From Porphyra umbilicalis (taxonomy: Eukaryota; Rhodophyta; Bangiophyceae; Bangiales; Bangiaceae): a DNA stretch of 64,000 nucleotides. The position numbers and the translations under genes are program-made. Position 1 is the stretch's first letter. Every line of letters starts with the position of its first letter. The notes beneath the pieces were generated by a model, which made no database searches, was not told the origin of the DNA, and saw only the letters and a list, made by a program, of their open reading frames with translations. The stretch spans positions 372,001 to 436,000 of the forward strand of contig KV918761.1 in NCBI GenBank assembly GCA_002049455.2. Reading direction: 5' to 3'. This document shows, piece after piece, positions 53,901-64,000 of the stretch.

Positions 53901-55827
53901 CATTCATGCACGTGTTCGTGCTGGTGCTCCCGTTGGTGTGATTCCTCAAGATGGACGCGACGATGGTGGCGATGGTGCAGCGGCGGTTCGTGGACTTGGT
54001 CGTGCACGCGATGATGCACACGCTCGTGCTGGTGCTCCCGTTGGTGTGGTTGCTCAAGATGGACCCGACGATGGTGGTGGTGGTGGAGTGGCGGTACGCG
54101 GACTTGGTGATGCACAAATTGGTGCACGCGCTCGTGGTCGTGGTGCCGATGATGTGGTTGCTCAAGATGGGCGCGACGATGGTGGCGATGGTGCAGCGGC
54201 AGTACTCGGAATTGGTGGTGCAAGCCTTGATGCACACGCTCGTGCTCGTGGTGCTGATGACGTGGTTGCTCATGATGAACGCGGCCATGGTCGCGATGGT
54301 GCAGAAGCGGTGAACAGACTTGGTGGTGCAGCCATTCATGCATGTGCTCGTGCTGGTGCTCCCGTTGGTGTGGTTGCTCAAGATGGACGCGACGATGGTG
54401 GCGATGGTGCAGCGGCGGTTCGTGGACTTGGTCGTGCACACGATGATGCACACTCTCGTGCTGGTGCTCCCGTTGGTGTGGTTGCTCAAGATGGACCCGA
54501 CGATGGTGGTGGTGGTGGAGAGGCGGTACGCGGACTTGGTGATGCACACATTGGTGCACGCGGTCGTGGTCGTGCTGCCGATGATGTGGTTGCTCAAGAT
54601 GGACGCAACGATGGTGGTGGTGCTGCAGTGGTGGTACAGAGACCTGGTGGTGCAGCCGTTCATGCACGTGCTCGTGCTGGTGCTCCAGTTGGTGTGGTTG
54701 CTCAAGATGGTCGTGGCAATCGTGAAGGTTATGCAGTGGATGCACGGAGACGTGGTTGTGCAAGCGTTGATGCACGTGCTCGTGCTAGTGCTCCCGATGG
54801 TGTGGTTGCCCAAGGTGTACACGACAAGAATGGCGGTTGCGCAGTGGACGTACCCGGACTTGATCATGCAGCCATTGATGCACGCGCTCGTGGTGGTGCT
54901 GCGGTTGGTGTTGTCGCTCAAGAGGGACCCGAACATGGTGCCGGTGATGCAGGGGAGGCACGGGGACTCATTGGTGCGGCCGTTGACGCCCGCGCTCGTG
55001 GTGGTGCTCTCTTTGGTGTTGTTGCACAAGACGGACGCGACAATGGTGGCGGTGGTGAAGTGCAATCACAAGGACGCGATCGTGCTGCCGGTCACGCACG
55101 CACTCGTGGTGGTGCTGCCGTTTGTATGGTGACTCGAGATCGACACGACACTCGTGGTGAAGGACATGGCCAAGACAGCGGAGGCGGCGACGGTGGTCGG
55201 GTGCTTGAGCAAGACGGGCGTCGTCCCGCCGCCGCCGACGGCGGTGGTGCTTTTCATGCACGTGGACTCACTGGCGATGCCGCCGATGCACAGGTTCTCG
55301 GTGTCGCTGCCGTTTGTATGTTACCTCATGTTCGACGCGACGATGGTGGTGCACGGCGTAACCCCGTTGAAGGGCCTAGCACAGGAGTCCGTGGCATTGC
55401 CGAAAGACCATGTTGTGGTGCCGCCGCGGGAGTCGGTCTTTTTGTCGGTGATCCTTCTTTGCTGTGCGAGGCTCTCGCCTCACGGCGCGATGATCAGTTG
55501 TCTAGCTTTGATGCAGATGACAGAAACGACTTGGCCGGCATTCTCCCCTCTTGGCCAGAGGAATTGAAGGAGTCCCTAGTGCAACGCTCGCACCGATACA
55601 GAGCATACAGAAGCCTGGGGCTGCCGGAAAAGACCCTACATCGCCAAAGAAACTCCACGAGCACATGCCGGGTACCACCCGAGAAGGTCCTGACGACACT
55701 GTTCGCAGGAAAGTTGCCATGGATGCGGGCGGGGAGCCCAAGGACGCACACGGTGGTGACAAAGTGTCTGCGCAAGTGCTTGGGTCTCCGACGCGACGTG
55801 CCAAGGATTTCTAGTCCGTTCCTGTGA
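50956..55827 (+). pseudogene. Very long frame: weak C48-protease-like region, then 108-bp repeats; one in-frame TGA
   Basis: From the ATG at 50956 the frame runs 651 codons to a TGA at 52909, then stays open in the same frame to 55827, about 1623 codons in all. The N-terminal 400 residues are Ala/Arg/Gly/Pro-rich. Residues about 430-640 (LSAADIGSLAEGEYMSKRMM, IMPVYSGRGWSGLVV) have the outline of a Ulp1/C48 peptidase, but the expected HW reads GW and no DCG motif is present, so any such domain is inactive; this is tentative. After the TGA comes an acidic part (LSEDAAADGEEPLKDLTDDED), a repeat tract, and a non-repeat tail (DDRNDLAGILPSWPEELKES). Near 55600 the neighbouring frame looks more coding, so a shift or intron is likely. 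It is co-oriented with the JmjC gene and may belong to the same transposon. Confidence 0.45.
53440..55350. repeat. 108-bp coding-type minisatellite, about 17 units
   Basis: Words such as GATGCACGCGCTCGTG and GTGGTTGCTCAAGATGG recur every 108 bp (for example 53481 and 53589). The plus-strand unit encodes 36 residues like GLG.A..DA.ARAGAPVGVV and AQDGRDDGG. At least two minus-strand frames and a second plus frame are also open with the same period. Confidence 0.92.
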
Positions 55828-56024
55828 CTGAGTTACACTCTGTTCCTGAGTTGGGATTGCACGGACTGATTCGGTCGAATAGTGCATCATTCAGGCGATT
55901 TGGCGCGCACGTGTTCTGAATAGTAGCACGCGAGAGGCGCCCCGTCTCTAGTCGACTGCCAAAGCGACATTCCGGGGACAAGGTCAGAGTGCGCGTTCAA
56001 ACCTTTCCGCAGTTCCATACCAAT

Positions 56025-57552
56025 ATGTGCGACTCATTTTCTGGTAGGCCTGCGCCTGACCTGAGCGTCAAGCGCAAAGACTTGAGGGCACAGCTGCCAT
56101 CAGAAAGGGAAAAGCGAATGTCAGGTGCGGAACACAGAGCCAAAGTCGGTGAGAGTGCAAACGCCCTTCAAGCCGCATACCGGGACTTCGGTGTGACGCG
56201 CTTCCTTGCCAGTGTGAACGATCCCAGCGCGACTTGGGTGCGACGAGTCACAGATGCCGGCAAAGAGAGGGCCGTGATGGGTGGAGCCCTTGATCCCGTA
56301 GATGTGTACTATCTTTCAGACATGTCACCTGACAACAAGGATGGGTGCAGTAGGAGTCTCGGTGACCCTGCGTGTACTGCCCATGCCGAGTCTTGCCCGC
56401 CTCGTCAGCGACTTGAGAACCCTCGCACATTGAATCACCACACTATGCTCGGTGCAGCGTCCACATACGAAGGTATCAACACGAGCTTGCTGTACGTTGG
56501 GTCCCAAGGCTCTCACTTTAGCTGGCACGTTGAGGACAGTCTGTTGCAATCATGTTCGTACTTGCAGGCCGGAGCGAGCAAGTTTTGGTGGTTCATTCCG
56601 GCGTCGGAACGCCCTCTCGCCGAGCGCGTGATGCGAGAGCTTATGGACCCGGTTGTATTGGAATCGGCCGGAGGTGACGTATGGACAGTTCTTGCTGTAA
56701 AGGCGTGCTTGTTGCCTGCAACGCTCTTTCTGGCTCGTGGTGTACGAGTTGGATTCCACAAGATGGAGCCTGGGGACTTTGTTGTCACGGGTTACGGCGT
56801 CCTTCACAGCGGCTTCAATGGGGGACCAAACGTGGCCTCCGCCGTGAACACTGCCTGCACAGCCTGGTTTTCTTACGCGATGGAACACGCAGAGCACTGG
56901 CGCAATAAGCTGACTATCCACATCACTTTTGAAAAGCTGCTGGTGCTTGCGGCCCAGAAGCTCGCTGCTGGGGAATGGTGGTGCGGCGACGCGAAGATGT
57001 ATCAGGCGTTAGAGCCAGAACAGTTCCAACGGGATATCAAAGTCATGGTGTCTTACCTAGGAAAGTACCTTGACGATACGCCGGCTTTTTTGGAGATGGG
57101 ACCAGACACAGACTGGGCTGGCAGGAAAGGCCACCATCGTCGACATGATGCGGGCGTCCATGGGCGTGACGAAGTTTATCGTGCACAACTACATACAGCC
57201 GAAAGAAACACCCTGGGTGCTGCCCAATGAGAATACGGGATCAGTCACAGACTATTCAGTTGATGGCACGTCTTTCCCTCATTGCGGTGTAGTCGTTTGG
57301 CTCTCGGTCATTGTCTGCCCAACGTGCATTGAACAGCTAGGAGAAGAAGCTGGACCTACTGCTCCTCTGTGCTGTCTGCGCTGCGCACCGACCATGTTCG
57401 GGAGCGAGCACGATCGACTTCGCCAGGGCTCTCCGGCGCAGAGGCGTCTCATGGGTTGCCATGCTCCGGTGGTGGTGCAGCGGCTCTCGAACAGCTCCGT
57501 GTACCTCTTGGTGGATGAATTGAAGAAGCTGTCAGTGGGACGTTCTGCATGA
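56025..57552 (+). CDS. JmjC-domain dioxygenase, probable histone-demethylase-like
   Basis: Fe(II)/2-oxoglutarate JmjC fold. ATG at 56025 (MCDSFSGRP). Conserved core: GINTSLLYVGSQGSHFSWHVED, in which His168 and Glu170 are iron ligands (HxE); YLQAGASKFWWFIP; then PGDFVVTGYGVLHSGFNGG with the third ligand His261. The layout resembles KDM4/JARID-type JmjC domains; no JmjN or PHD domain is evident. The first frame stops at 57230. The neighbouring frame carries on with VDMMRASMGVTKFIV and a Cys-rich end (CPTC, then CCLRC), so a one-base shift or small intron near 57120-57140 is likely. AATAAA follows at 57782. It lies next to a transposase gene in convergent orientation, so it may be transposon cargo rather than a housekeeping demethylase. 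Confidence 0.8.
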
Positions 57553-57781
57553 GCGATGTCATTTGTGTTTTTTCTATGCTTCTTGCTTTTGGCTTTTCCA
57601 TGCGCACTATGTATGTTTCTTCGTACTGCCTCACGATGCTGGCTGTCACACATAGGCTGTTGTAATATTCATCAACTTCTTCTCATTTGCTCTTGAGTCC
57701 ATCGTAGGTCCCTTGCTCGTTGTTTTTGGTGCAGTACAGTATTCAAACCATGAGCCGAGTCCGACGTACACGTCAGAGAGG

Positions 57782-57787
57782 AATAAA
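57782..57787 (+). terminator. Polyadenylation signal of the JmjC gene
   Basis: AATAAA, 230 bp after the JmjC stop and just before the convergent gene's stop at 57807. Confidence 0.5.
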
Positions 57788-57806
57788 ATAAACAAGTCAC
57801 TCTCAG

Positions 57807-60784
57807 TCACCCGCTCTTAAAGTGGAAGCCCGAAAGTTTAGTAAACATGACATTACGCTGCCCACAAAGAAGCACAAATGCCAAGTGGCCGACGCGGTCG
57901 GCAGTGACAATGGTAACATCAGCTGCTACGTCAACAGCGTCGACAGCCGGCTCGCCCAAGACGGAGAAGGCCATGTGCGGTACACGCCATGGCGCGTAGG
58001 CTACGTAAAGCTCGCCGTTGACGGTTGCAATGGAGTGGACGCGACCAAAGCGCTTGTGGTTCATGTCACTCGTTCCAGAGCCATGCTCTTCAGGTACAAT
58101 GTCAACAATGGACACTGTGGACCCTTCTGCGATAATAATCGATCGCTCTTTCCTCGCGGCCTTCCGCCAAAGTGTGAGGGCCGCTTTGGGCGCATGGCGC
58201 TTCCAAACATCTTCTTTGGGCCCCAAGGGCGTGCGCACAGCGTGCATGGCACGCCAAGCATCATTGACTGTGGCCGCATTACCTCTGCTCGGACCCAGGC
58301 TGTAGAAAGAGACGGCCTTCAGCTTCTTGCCTCGTCTACCAATGAGCCATAAAGCGGGTATTCCATATTCGCCTGGCAAAGATAGCACTCGGGAGTACTG
58401 TTCTGAGTCTCTCCACCTCTGTATGGCATACTCAGCGGGGTTCCAGCTGTTGCTCTGGATCACCTCACGCTTTGCCAGCTGGTGAAACCTCTCAAAAATG
58501 AGCTTACATATGGCCAGCCCGAGCTGCACCAGCGGGAGAGTGCGATACAAGAGCTCTAGTAAACGGTGCACAGATGGTCGCTCCCACGACCCGTTGAATG
58601 GCACCAGCCGACGCAGTTCAATCATCAGACTCTCGCCCAAGACTTGGAGCTCAGCGACAGTGGGCCTCGTTCGCACGGCCTCCTCGCCATCCAAGGCAGC
58701 TGTTGGGAGGTAGAAAAGTGCGGTAGAGAACCGTCGGAGGGCATGAAGAGCACTGAGTGCGGCAACTGCGTGTGGCGATGTGGCTGTAGGATGGACCAAG
58801 TACTGCAGACTGTCGGGCCCACCGTGAGCAGCACTGCATAGTCTGACATTGAGAGGGTTGTGCCACCCATCTTTTCGGGTTCGAACGACGACAAGACTGT
58901 GTGTGTCGGGACATACTTCGCACAGCGACGCATCTGCTTTCTGAATGAGTCCCGTTGCTCTACTGATAAGGCATCGTAAGCTTCCATTAAAAGGTTTGAC
59001 CCGATGTTGTAGTAGAGTAGGTGTGAGGGAGCGACAACCACATGCTCGTGTATGTCGAAACTGCCGGGACCCCGTGCCTCTTCAAGACGCATGATCAGGC
59101 TGCCGGACTTATCGGATATGCCATTAAGAAGCAGTGCATCCTTCACGGATTCCGCAGACAGCTGTGGGGAGCTCTTCACGGCCGACATGATAAGCGCAGT
59201 CCGCTCTTGCGTTCGAGAGTAGCGAGAGTCCTTAACGTCAAAAGAGGTCGTGCTGCTCATGGCTCGCTCTTTCCGGCCTGTCGTGGTCTTCAATTGGACA
59301 ATGTCGCAGCTAGTGCAGTGCTCTATGCCTGGGGCACCGACCGAGTTGGAAAACTTTGCAGCCATAGGGAAATCAAAGAGACCAAGACACAGGTACACAC
59401 GAACTGCCACGTTCTGCTGTTTGAAGGCATCATACACGTGAACACCTTCCTTACTCGCGAGGAGTACGTCTTCCACCACGCGCTTGAGAAGTGCGTCCGG
59501 GTGGGCTCCTGGTGGCAAATAAAACAGTGGACGAACAGAAAACGCACGATCCTTGATGCTGAGAGATGTGTATGCTCCATAGTAGCCCTCCAGGCTTCCC
59601 CGTCGACGCTTGTATACGTCGGATTCATCACCGTACAATAAAACGTATAGCGTGTAGGGGTATTTTTCCGGGAGAGCACACTCCGGGGGCTCTGCCGCCT
59701 GCGAGAGCTCCAGTGGCCGCAGTGACGTTAAGGCGGACCACGAGTCTTGTTCCATCATGGCTGATGCTTTTACGACGAGAACCAGTACGCCACCGGACCG
59801 CGTGAACCGCAAAGTAAACCTGCGTTCTTCGGTGAAGCATGGTGCCCAGCTCGAGGGCGGTACGAAATCAGGAAAAGCAGAAAACTGCGCGAGGGAGTCC
59901 CCAAGTCGAAGTGCGTTCTGGAGAGCATACGTGGACGCGGATGTGGTATAGCTGCCGTCACAAGCAATGGCTGTGCTCATCAGACTGGCCTTGAACGTCG
60001 TAGCTGCATCAAGAGAGACCTGGGCGATACATCCAATGTCGTACCTGTACCGGTCTTGGAACAGGACGTTCTTCACGTTATACCTCGCGGGATCCCTGGC
60101 CACTACAGTCTGATAAAACTCTGCAGGCCGCTCAGCTGTGCCCATGCACGATTCCCCTTTACTGTGGAAAAGAGCAGCCGTCTTGGGATCTCCAAAGTCC
60201 CGCTTTACGTGCTCAGAGAAAGGAATGTACGACACGATTGCGTCAGGCAGTTTTCGCAAGGCTCTTCCTTTGCCAACGGGAAGCTGACGTGTGGTTGTTT
60301 CTCTTCGCAGTGGTATGGCAGACTTCAGCATGTGCTTGCGCAACTGCCGTAAGCGCCACCTCGAGAGCCACTCCTCCTGCGGGATAAAGGAGTTCTCGGC
60401 CTCTCGCATCATGTCACACTGTCTGAGCGTCACGCGCACTCGCCCATAAAGGTACCCAAAACATAAGAACTCGCGACGTGTTGCAAACCCCTCATCAGGG
60501 TGCTCAGATGCACTTGAAAATTCTGTGTCGTCTGATGGGTAAGCGTCTGACTCAGATTCTGATGACAGGGCGACGTCGTCGTACTCCTCTATATGGGACA
60601 CTCGTGGTATCGCTCTGCCAGGGACAGGTTGGGGTCTGCCTGCCCAGCCCGCACCGTCGCCTTCACGGCCGACATCATGCTCTGCAGAATCCGAGTTCGT
60701 GGGATGTGCTTGCAAATGAATCAGGTTGGCATCAGTGAGATTGAAAAACGCAGAACCTCGTGGACCGCGCCTGCGACGCTTCAT
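57807..60784 (-). CDS. tnp2/Plavaka-type transposase (one frame break)
   Basis: ATG at 60784 (MKRRRRGPRG); an earlier GTG in frame is unlikely. About 990 residues. Acidic N-terminal tract (ALSSESESDAYPSDD). Core blocks: YPYTLYVLLYGDESDVYK near 385; LPPGAHPDALLKRVVEDVL; GLFDFPMAAK near 476, at the family GDFPA position; C-x2-C (CTSC); HVVVAPSHLLYYNIG near 586, at the position of the conserved H..L.G block; then WERPSVHRLLELL and CKLIFERFHQLAKRE, matching the family NRP..H and S.E..H...KR blocks. Near 58825 the frame changes; a 20-base GT-AG segment would restore it, but a plain frameshift is simpler. There is no zinc finger at its N-terminus, so it is a different family from the one at 16120. 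Confidence 0.72.
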
Positions 60785-62549
60785 GGCGACCAGGAAAGGG
60801 GGCCCGTGCGTGCGTAGCACAGTATCCGACACTGCACGTTAACACCACATACGCACGCCCGTAGGAGCACCAAGAGTGACACAGCCGAGGACCTGTTTAA
60901 ACGGGGATACACAGCGAGATCAAGGGCCCAAGGCACAGGACGCCGGCACGATGCGACTGCGGTGTGGCACCTCAAGCATCGACGGAGGCTCACCTAGGGA
61001 GACTCGGATCTGCTGATCGGCACGAGTTGGAGCTGCTCGGAAGATTCCCGGCTCGGACACTCTGCACCGATCCCCCTTTCTGACAATAGGAAAGGTACGA
61101 AGGACACGTCCTTCAAGGTGGACCACCGGCGGACGGCTTCCGTGCGCTCATTGGCCAGCCATTTCTAGCCCCCCCAGCGACCAAGGCGCCGATTGGTTTT
61201 CCATTTGATCCGGCAGACCATCTGCGGAACAGTCCTCCAGTGATCCTCGTTTGATCTCAAGGATGATCCTCAGTAAAGTCCGAACGACACCGTCGGGACT
61301 GTTTCCAGGACGGTCTTGCGTCATAGATCTCGCCCTATCCTATTCTACGTTTGAGATTAGGCCAGGACGGTCCACCGGAAAACCCCGGGGAGTTCCTCCA
61401 CTTGATCTGATGATCACTGGGGGACGATCCCAATTTCGCGTCACGCCGACCTCCAGAATCGATGTGGCTGCGTGAGCAAATCAGGCCGCAGGCCTATACT
61501 GTGAATTCCTCGATTTTGTGGCTAGGATTAAATAAGGACGAGCATCCGTCTCCCTGTGAGACGTTGGGGCCCGAAATACAGCTCGGTACCATCCTGACAG
61601 TACTTCTTTTGGTTGCTTTAACTTCTCCAATATGGATGATGACTAAGACTTCAAAGTTAAGGACACCGGTCCCCTAAGACCCGAGCTGGAATTCCAGTTC
61701 GGGCCCTCCGATCCCACCGATCCCACAATCCTGGCCCCAAGCCCTAGAATCCCACGATTCTGACGCCCGGACCCATAGAAACCTGCGAGTGTGACACCTG
61801 GACGACGGTCCGTCAACTGGGCCAACCAACATTTCTTGGCCAGATCATGGCCCGGTCGGGCCCGACAAAATCAACAGATGGTAGTTTCATATCTCTACAA
61901 CAAAGTACACACCAACCACAACTAGATATATTTGCCACGAAAGGCTGACGTAAATTATGGGATTTACGTCGAAGTGCCACAACATATCTTGTAGCCAACT
62001 AGGAAGCTATTAGCACATAATATGTTCTAATAGCAAGACGTTGTCTTGTCTAGCGCCGACACCGAACGAGGCATGTCATGCGGCAGATTGAGGCACCATC
62101 GCCTTGGATGAACCAGACGGAGGCGGCCGGCCGAAGGGGTGCGTCCCGACGTCCGTTTTTTGTTCTCTGCAGCACAGTTGCGCTACCAGGAAGGGGATGA
62201 TGGCAGGAAGGAGTGACCGCCGCCGCTGAGCTGGCGGGGCGGATTCGAAGGGGGCACCTACCGAAGAGGCGGCGCGGGGGGACACCACCCGGGTGGCGTG
62301 AGCCGCAAAGGGGCGGGGGCGGGAGTGAGGCCCCCCCCCCCCCCGTAAGGGCGCCCTGACGGGAGCTGAGTACCGTGAGCAGCGGGGGTGCGCGGTGCGT
62401 GGAGCGAGACGACAGGCGTGTGGGGAGCGGGCGGGCNGTGAGAGCACACCCAACAACGTCGGTTGCGAACCGCTTTTGCGTATTATTCGTTAAACGTGGC
62501 ATATTTGCCAGTTATGGGCAGAGGTATGGGAAAACCGGTCATCCCACCA
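60785..62549. other. No gene seen; hairpin and C run
   Basis: Presumed upstream sequence and end of the DNA transposon to about 61.1 kb, then unassigned sequence. A 9-bp perfect hairpin (GACGTAAAT, loop of 6, ATTTACGTC) lies at 61948-61971. A C run is at about 62331-62344 and an N at 62437. Confidence 0.4.
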
Positions 62550-63144
62550 CACTGTGTGGCGGTATGAAATTCCCGAGAAAAAGTGAGATCTTTTCTTTCA
62601 TTATAAATAAGGAGGAGTTATTTCGATTCGACCGCATCCAACTCTGCCGACTATCCTGCAGAAGATTCCTGAAAATGTGTCGAACAATCGCGAAGATTAT
62701 CTTCCCAATCCGCTCGAGTCGTCCTGCAGATCGTATTTGGAACTTACCTGGTCCGATCCGACAATCAGACTTGTCTTGGATGGCGGATGGTCCTGAGATC
62801 AGACCAGGAACTGTTTTCCAGATTGTTTCCAGGACTGTTCCGCAGCGTATCTCGTGGCATGGCCACTGGACCAAACGGCAAACAAATCCGTGCGCGCGTT
62901 GGACCGACTGGTCTAGCGTTCGAACAAGATCCGATCTCCATCCTGTACCCGTAGAATGAGTACGCGGACGGGTTCCAGACTGTCTTCAGAGCCAGGCAAC
63001 AGCCTCGACGAGAGATAACAGTGTCGTCACGCGATAAGCGCATACCCAGGATAAGTTCAGAACTACGTCGGTGCCCTACATGACAGACAAAGCACAGGGA
63101 TAGCTGAGAATAAGTCCTGCAGATAAAGCAGCAGGACAGCCTTT

Positions 63145-63560
63145 GGAACGATCCTGTCGACAGTTAGTATTTTTCTTCATCCGATCGCTTGATACTCTAT
63201 CCGGAGATCTACCGCCTGGCATGTCAGCAGGACAGCCTTCGGAACGGCCCTGTCGACAGTTAGTATTTTTATTCATCCGATCGCTTCCTGCATTTTCTGG
63301 AGATCTGCCGCCTGGCATGTCACCAGGACAGCCTTCGGAACGGTCCTGTCGACAGTTATTATTTTTATTCATCAGACTGCTTCCTGCTTTATCTGGAGAT
63401 CTGCCGCCTGGAATGTCACCAGGACAGCCTTCGGAACGGTCCTGTCGACAGTTATTATTTTTATTCATCAGACTGCTTCCTGCTTTATCTGGAGATCTGC
63501 CGCCTGGAATATCGGGAGGACAGCTCTCGGAACGATCCTGTCGACAGTTGTTCTTTTTGT
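63145..63560. repeat. 96-bp tandem array, R1 copy C
   Basis: Unit starts at 63145, 63241, 63337, 63433 and 63529. Same number of starts as copy B but a different mix of unit types. Confidence 0.95.
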
Positions 63561-63895
63561 TCATCAGATGTGCCATGATCATGACGCTCATGTCTTCTCC
63601 ACGACCATTCGTCAGAAAAAGCAAGGAAGATTATGTCAGAAAAAACAAGGCAGATTATGCCGGAAAAATGGATGGAAAAACGACAGAAACGAGGAAAAAA
63701 GGGACATGCATGGACAAAAAGACATAGAGGTCAAGAAAATGGGAGAAACAGACGACTCTGGATACCACAGAGGCCAAGAAAACGGCAGCCACAACAGGTC
63801 ACAGATCGTGTTCGCCTTCGTCGGCATGGAGCAGTCGTCCGTGTCAGCGTGGTGGATCATATGAAACTCGCTTCAAGCAGACCGATAGGAGTGAG

Positions 63896-64000
63896 TTAGT
63901 CCGGTTCCTCGTCTGAGAGATCAACATCTCCAGCCTTGAGGTCCTTCAACTCATCCCGCATGCACCGCACAACGCCCTTGCGAGCCTCGTGGCTCTCTGG
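63896..64000 (-). CDS. R1-family protein, 3' end only
   Basis: The last 34 codons match 48403-48507 almost exactly (ARKGVVRCMRDELKDLKAG, then DVDLSDEEPD and stop). The rest lies beyond the window. Confidence 0.75.
   Translation of the reverse strand, partial: PESHEARKGVVRCMRDELKDLKAGDVDLSDEEPD

Larger units (their letters stand above)
62550..64000 (-). repeat. Dispersed R1 repeat, copy C (runs off the window)
   Basis: Near-identical to copy B without the nested element M. Contains its own 96-bp array and the end of an R1 gene. Confidence 0.85.

Noticed and set aside
52885-55065. A 726-codon minus-strand frame rich in Thr, Ser and Asn, and a 462-codon His-rich one
   Set aside because: Both are phase copies of the 108-bp repeat. 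The plus frame has non-repeat sequence on either side and is the better candidate.
62050-62502. A minus frame of 150 codons across the N
   Set aside because: Crosses a C run and an unknown base, with no recognisable motif.
1-64000. tRNA or rRNA genes
   Set aside because: I saw no cloverleaf-like A and B box pairs or rRNA sequence by eye; a covariance-model scan would be decisive.

Overview
This 64 kb window is GC-rich eukaryotic nuclear DNA. It has GT-AG introns, LTR retrotransposons, several classes of DNA transposon and a plant-type assimilatory nitrate reductase. A photosynthetic protist or alga fits best; a Bangiales-type red alga is one guess from high GC, few introns and heavy repeat load, but nothing here proves a species. 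A single N at 62437 shows it is assembled sequence.

Only two genes can be assigned a cellular function with confidence: a divergent histone H3 (centromeric CENH3 candidate, 13452-14137) and an intronless nitrate reductase (42967-45837) with Moco, cytochrome b5, FAD and NAD(P)H domains. The reductase also has a hinge serine in a context that matches the 14-3-3 site of land-plant enzymes. Two further genes look like host genes of unknown function: a two-exon gene at 3362-5833 whose 5' side is cut by a copia insertion, and a low-complexity gene at 31128-32953.

Most of the rest is mobile DNA. 5.8-10.8 kb holds a copia element (A1). 16.1-30.6 kb is a three-level nest: a decayed Plavaka/tnp2-like DNA transposon holds copia B (18289-29042, 5-bp target duplication GTACC), which holds copia A2 (22279-27234, target duplication CATTG). 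All three copia elements lie on the minus strand and appear to prime from the anticodon region of initiator tRNA-Met. 34.9-42.3 kb holds small non-autonomous elements: three hAT-like copies with perfect 8-bp duplications, an inverted-repeat family with an occupied/empty site pair (copies at 37774 and 46679), a MULE-like element and a 0.4 kb inverted-repeat element.

From about 49.9 to 61 kb lies what looks like one large DNA transposon. It has tandem-repeat leaders, a very long plus-strand reading frame (weak C48-protease resemblance, then a 108-bp repeat tract), a JmjC dioxygenase gene, and a convergent tnp2-like transposase. No terminal repeats were found, so the unit is inferred.

An unrecognised dispersed protein family, called R1 here, occurs at 17-757, 33533-33844, 48403-49119 and 63896-64000. 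The last two copies sit in near-identical flanks that carry a 96-bp tandem array. Long GC-rich trinucleotide tracts (1.1-3.2, 14.4-15.5, 31-32.7 and 40.5-41.2 kb) are open in many frames and are mostly not coding.
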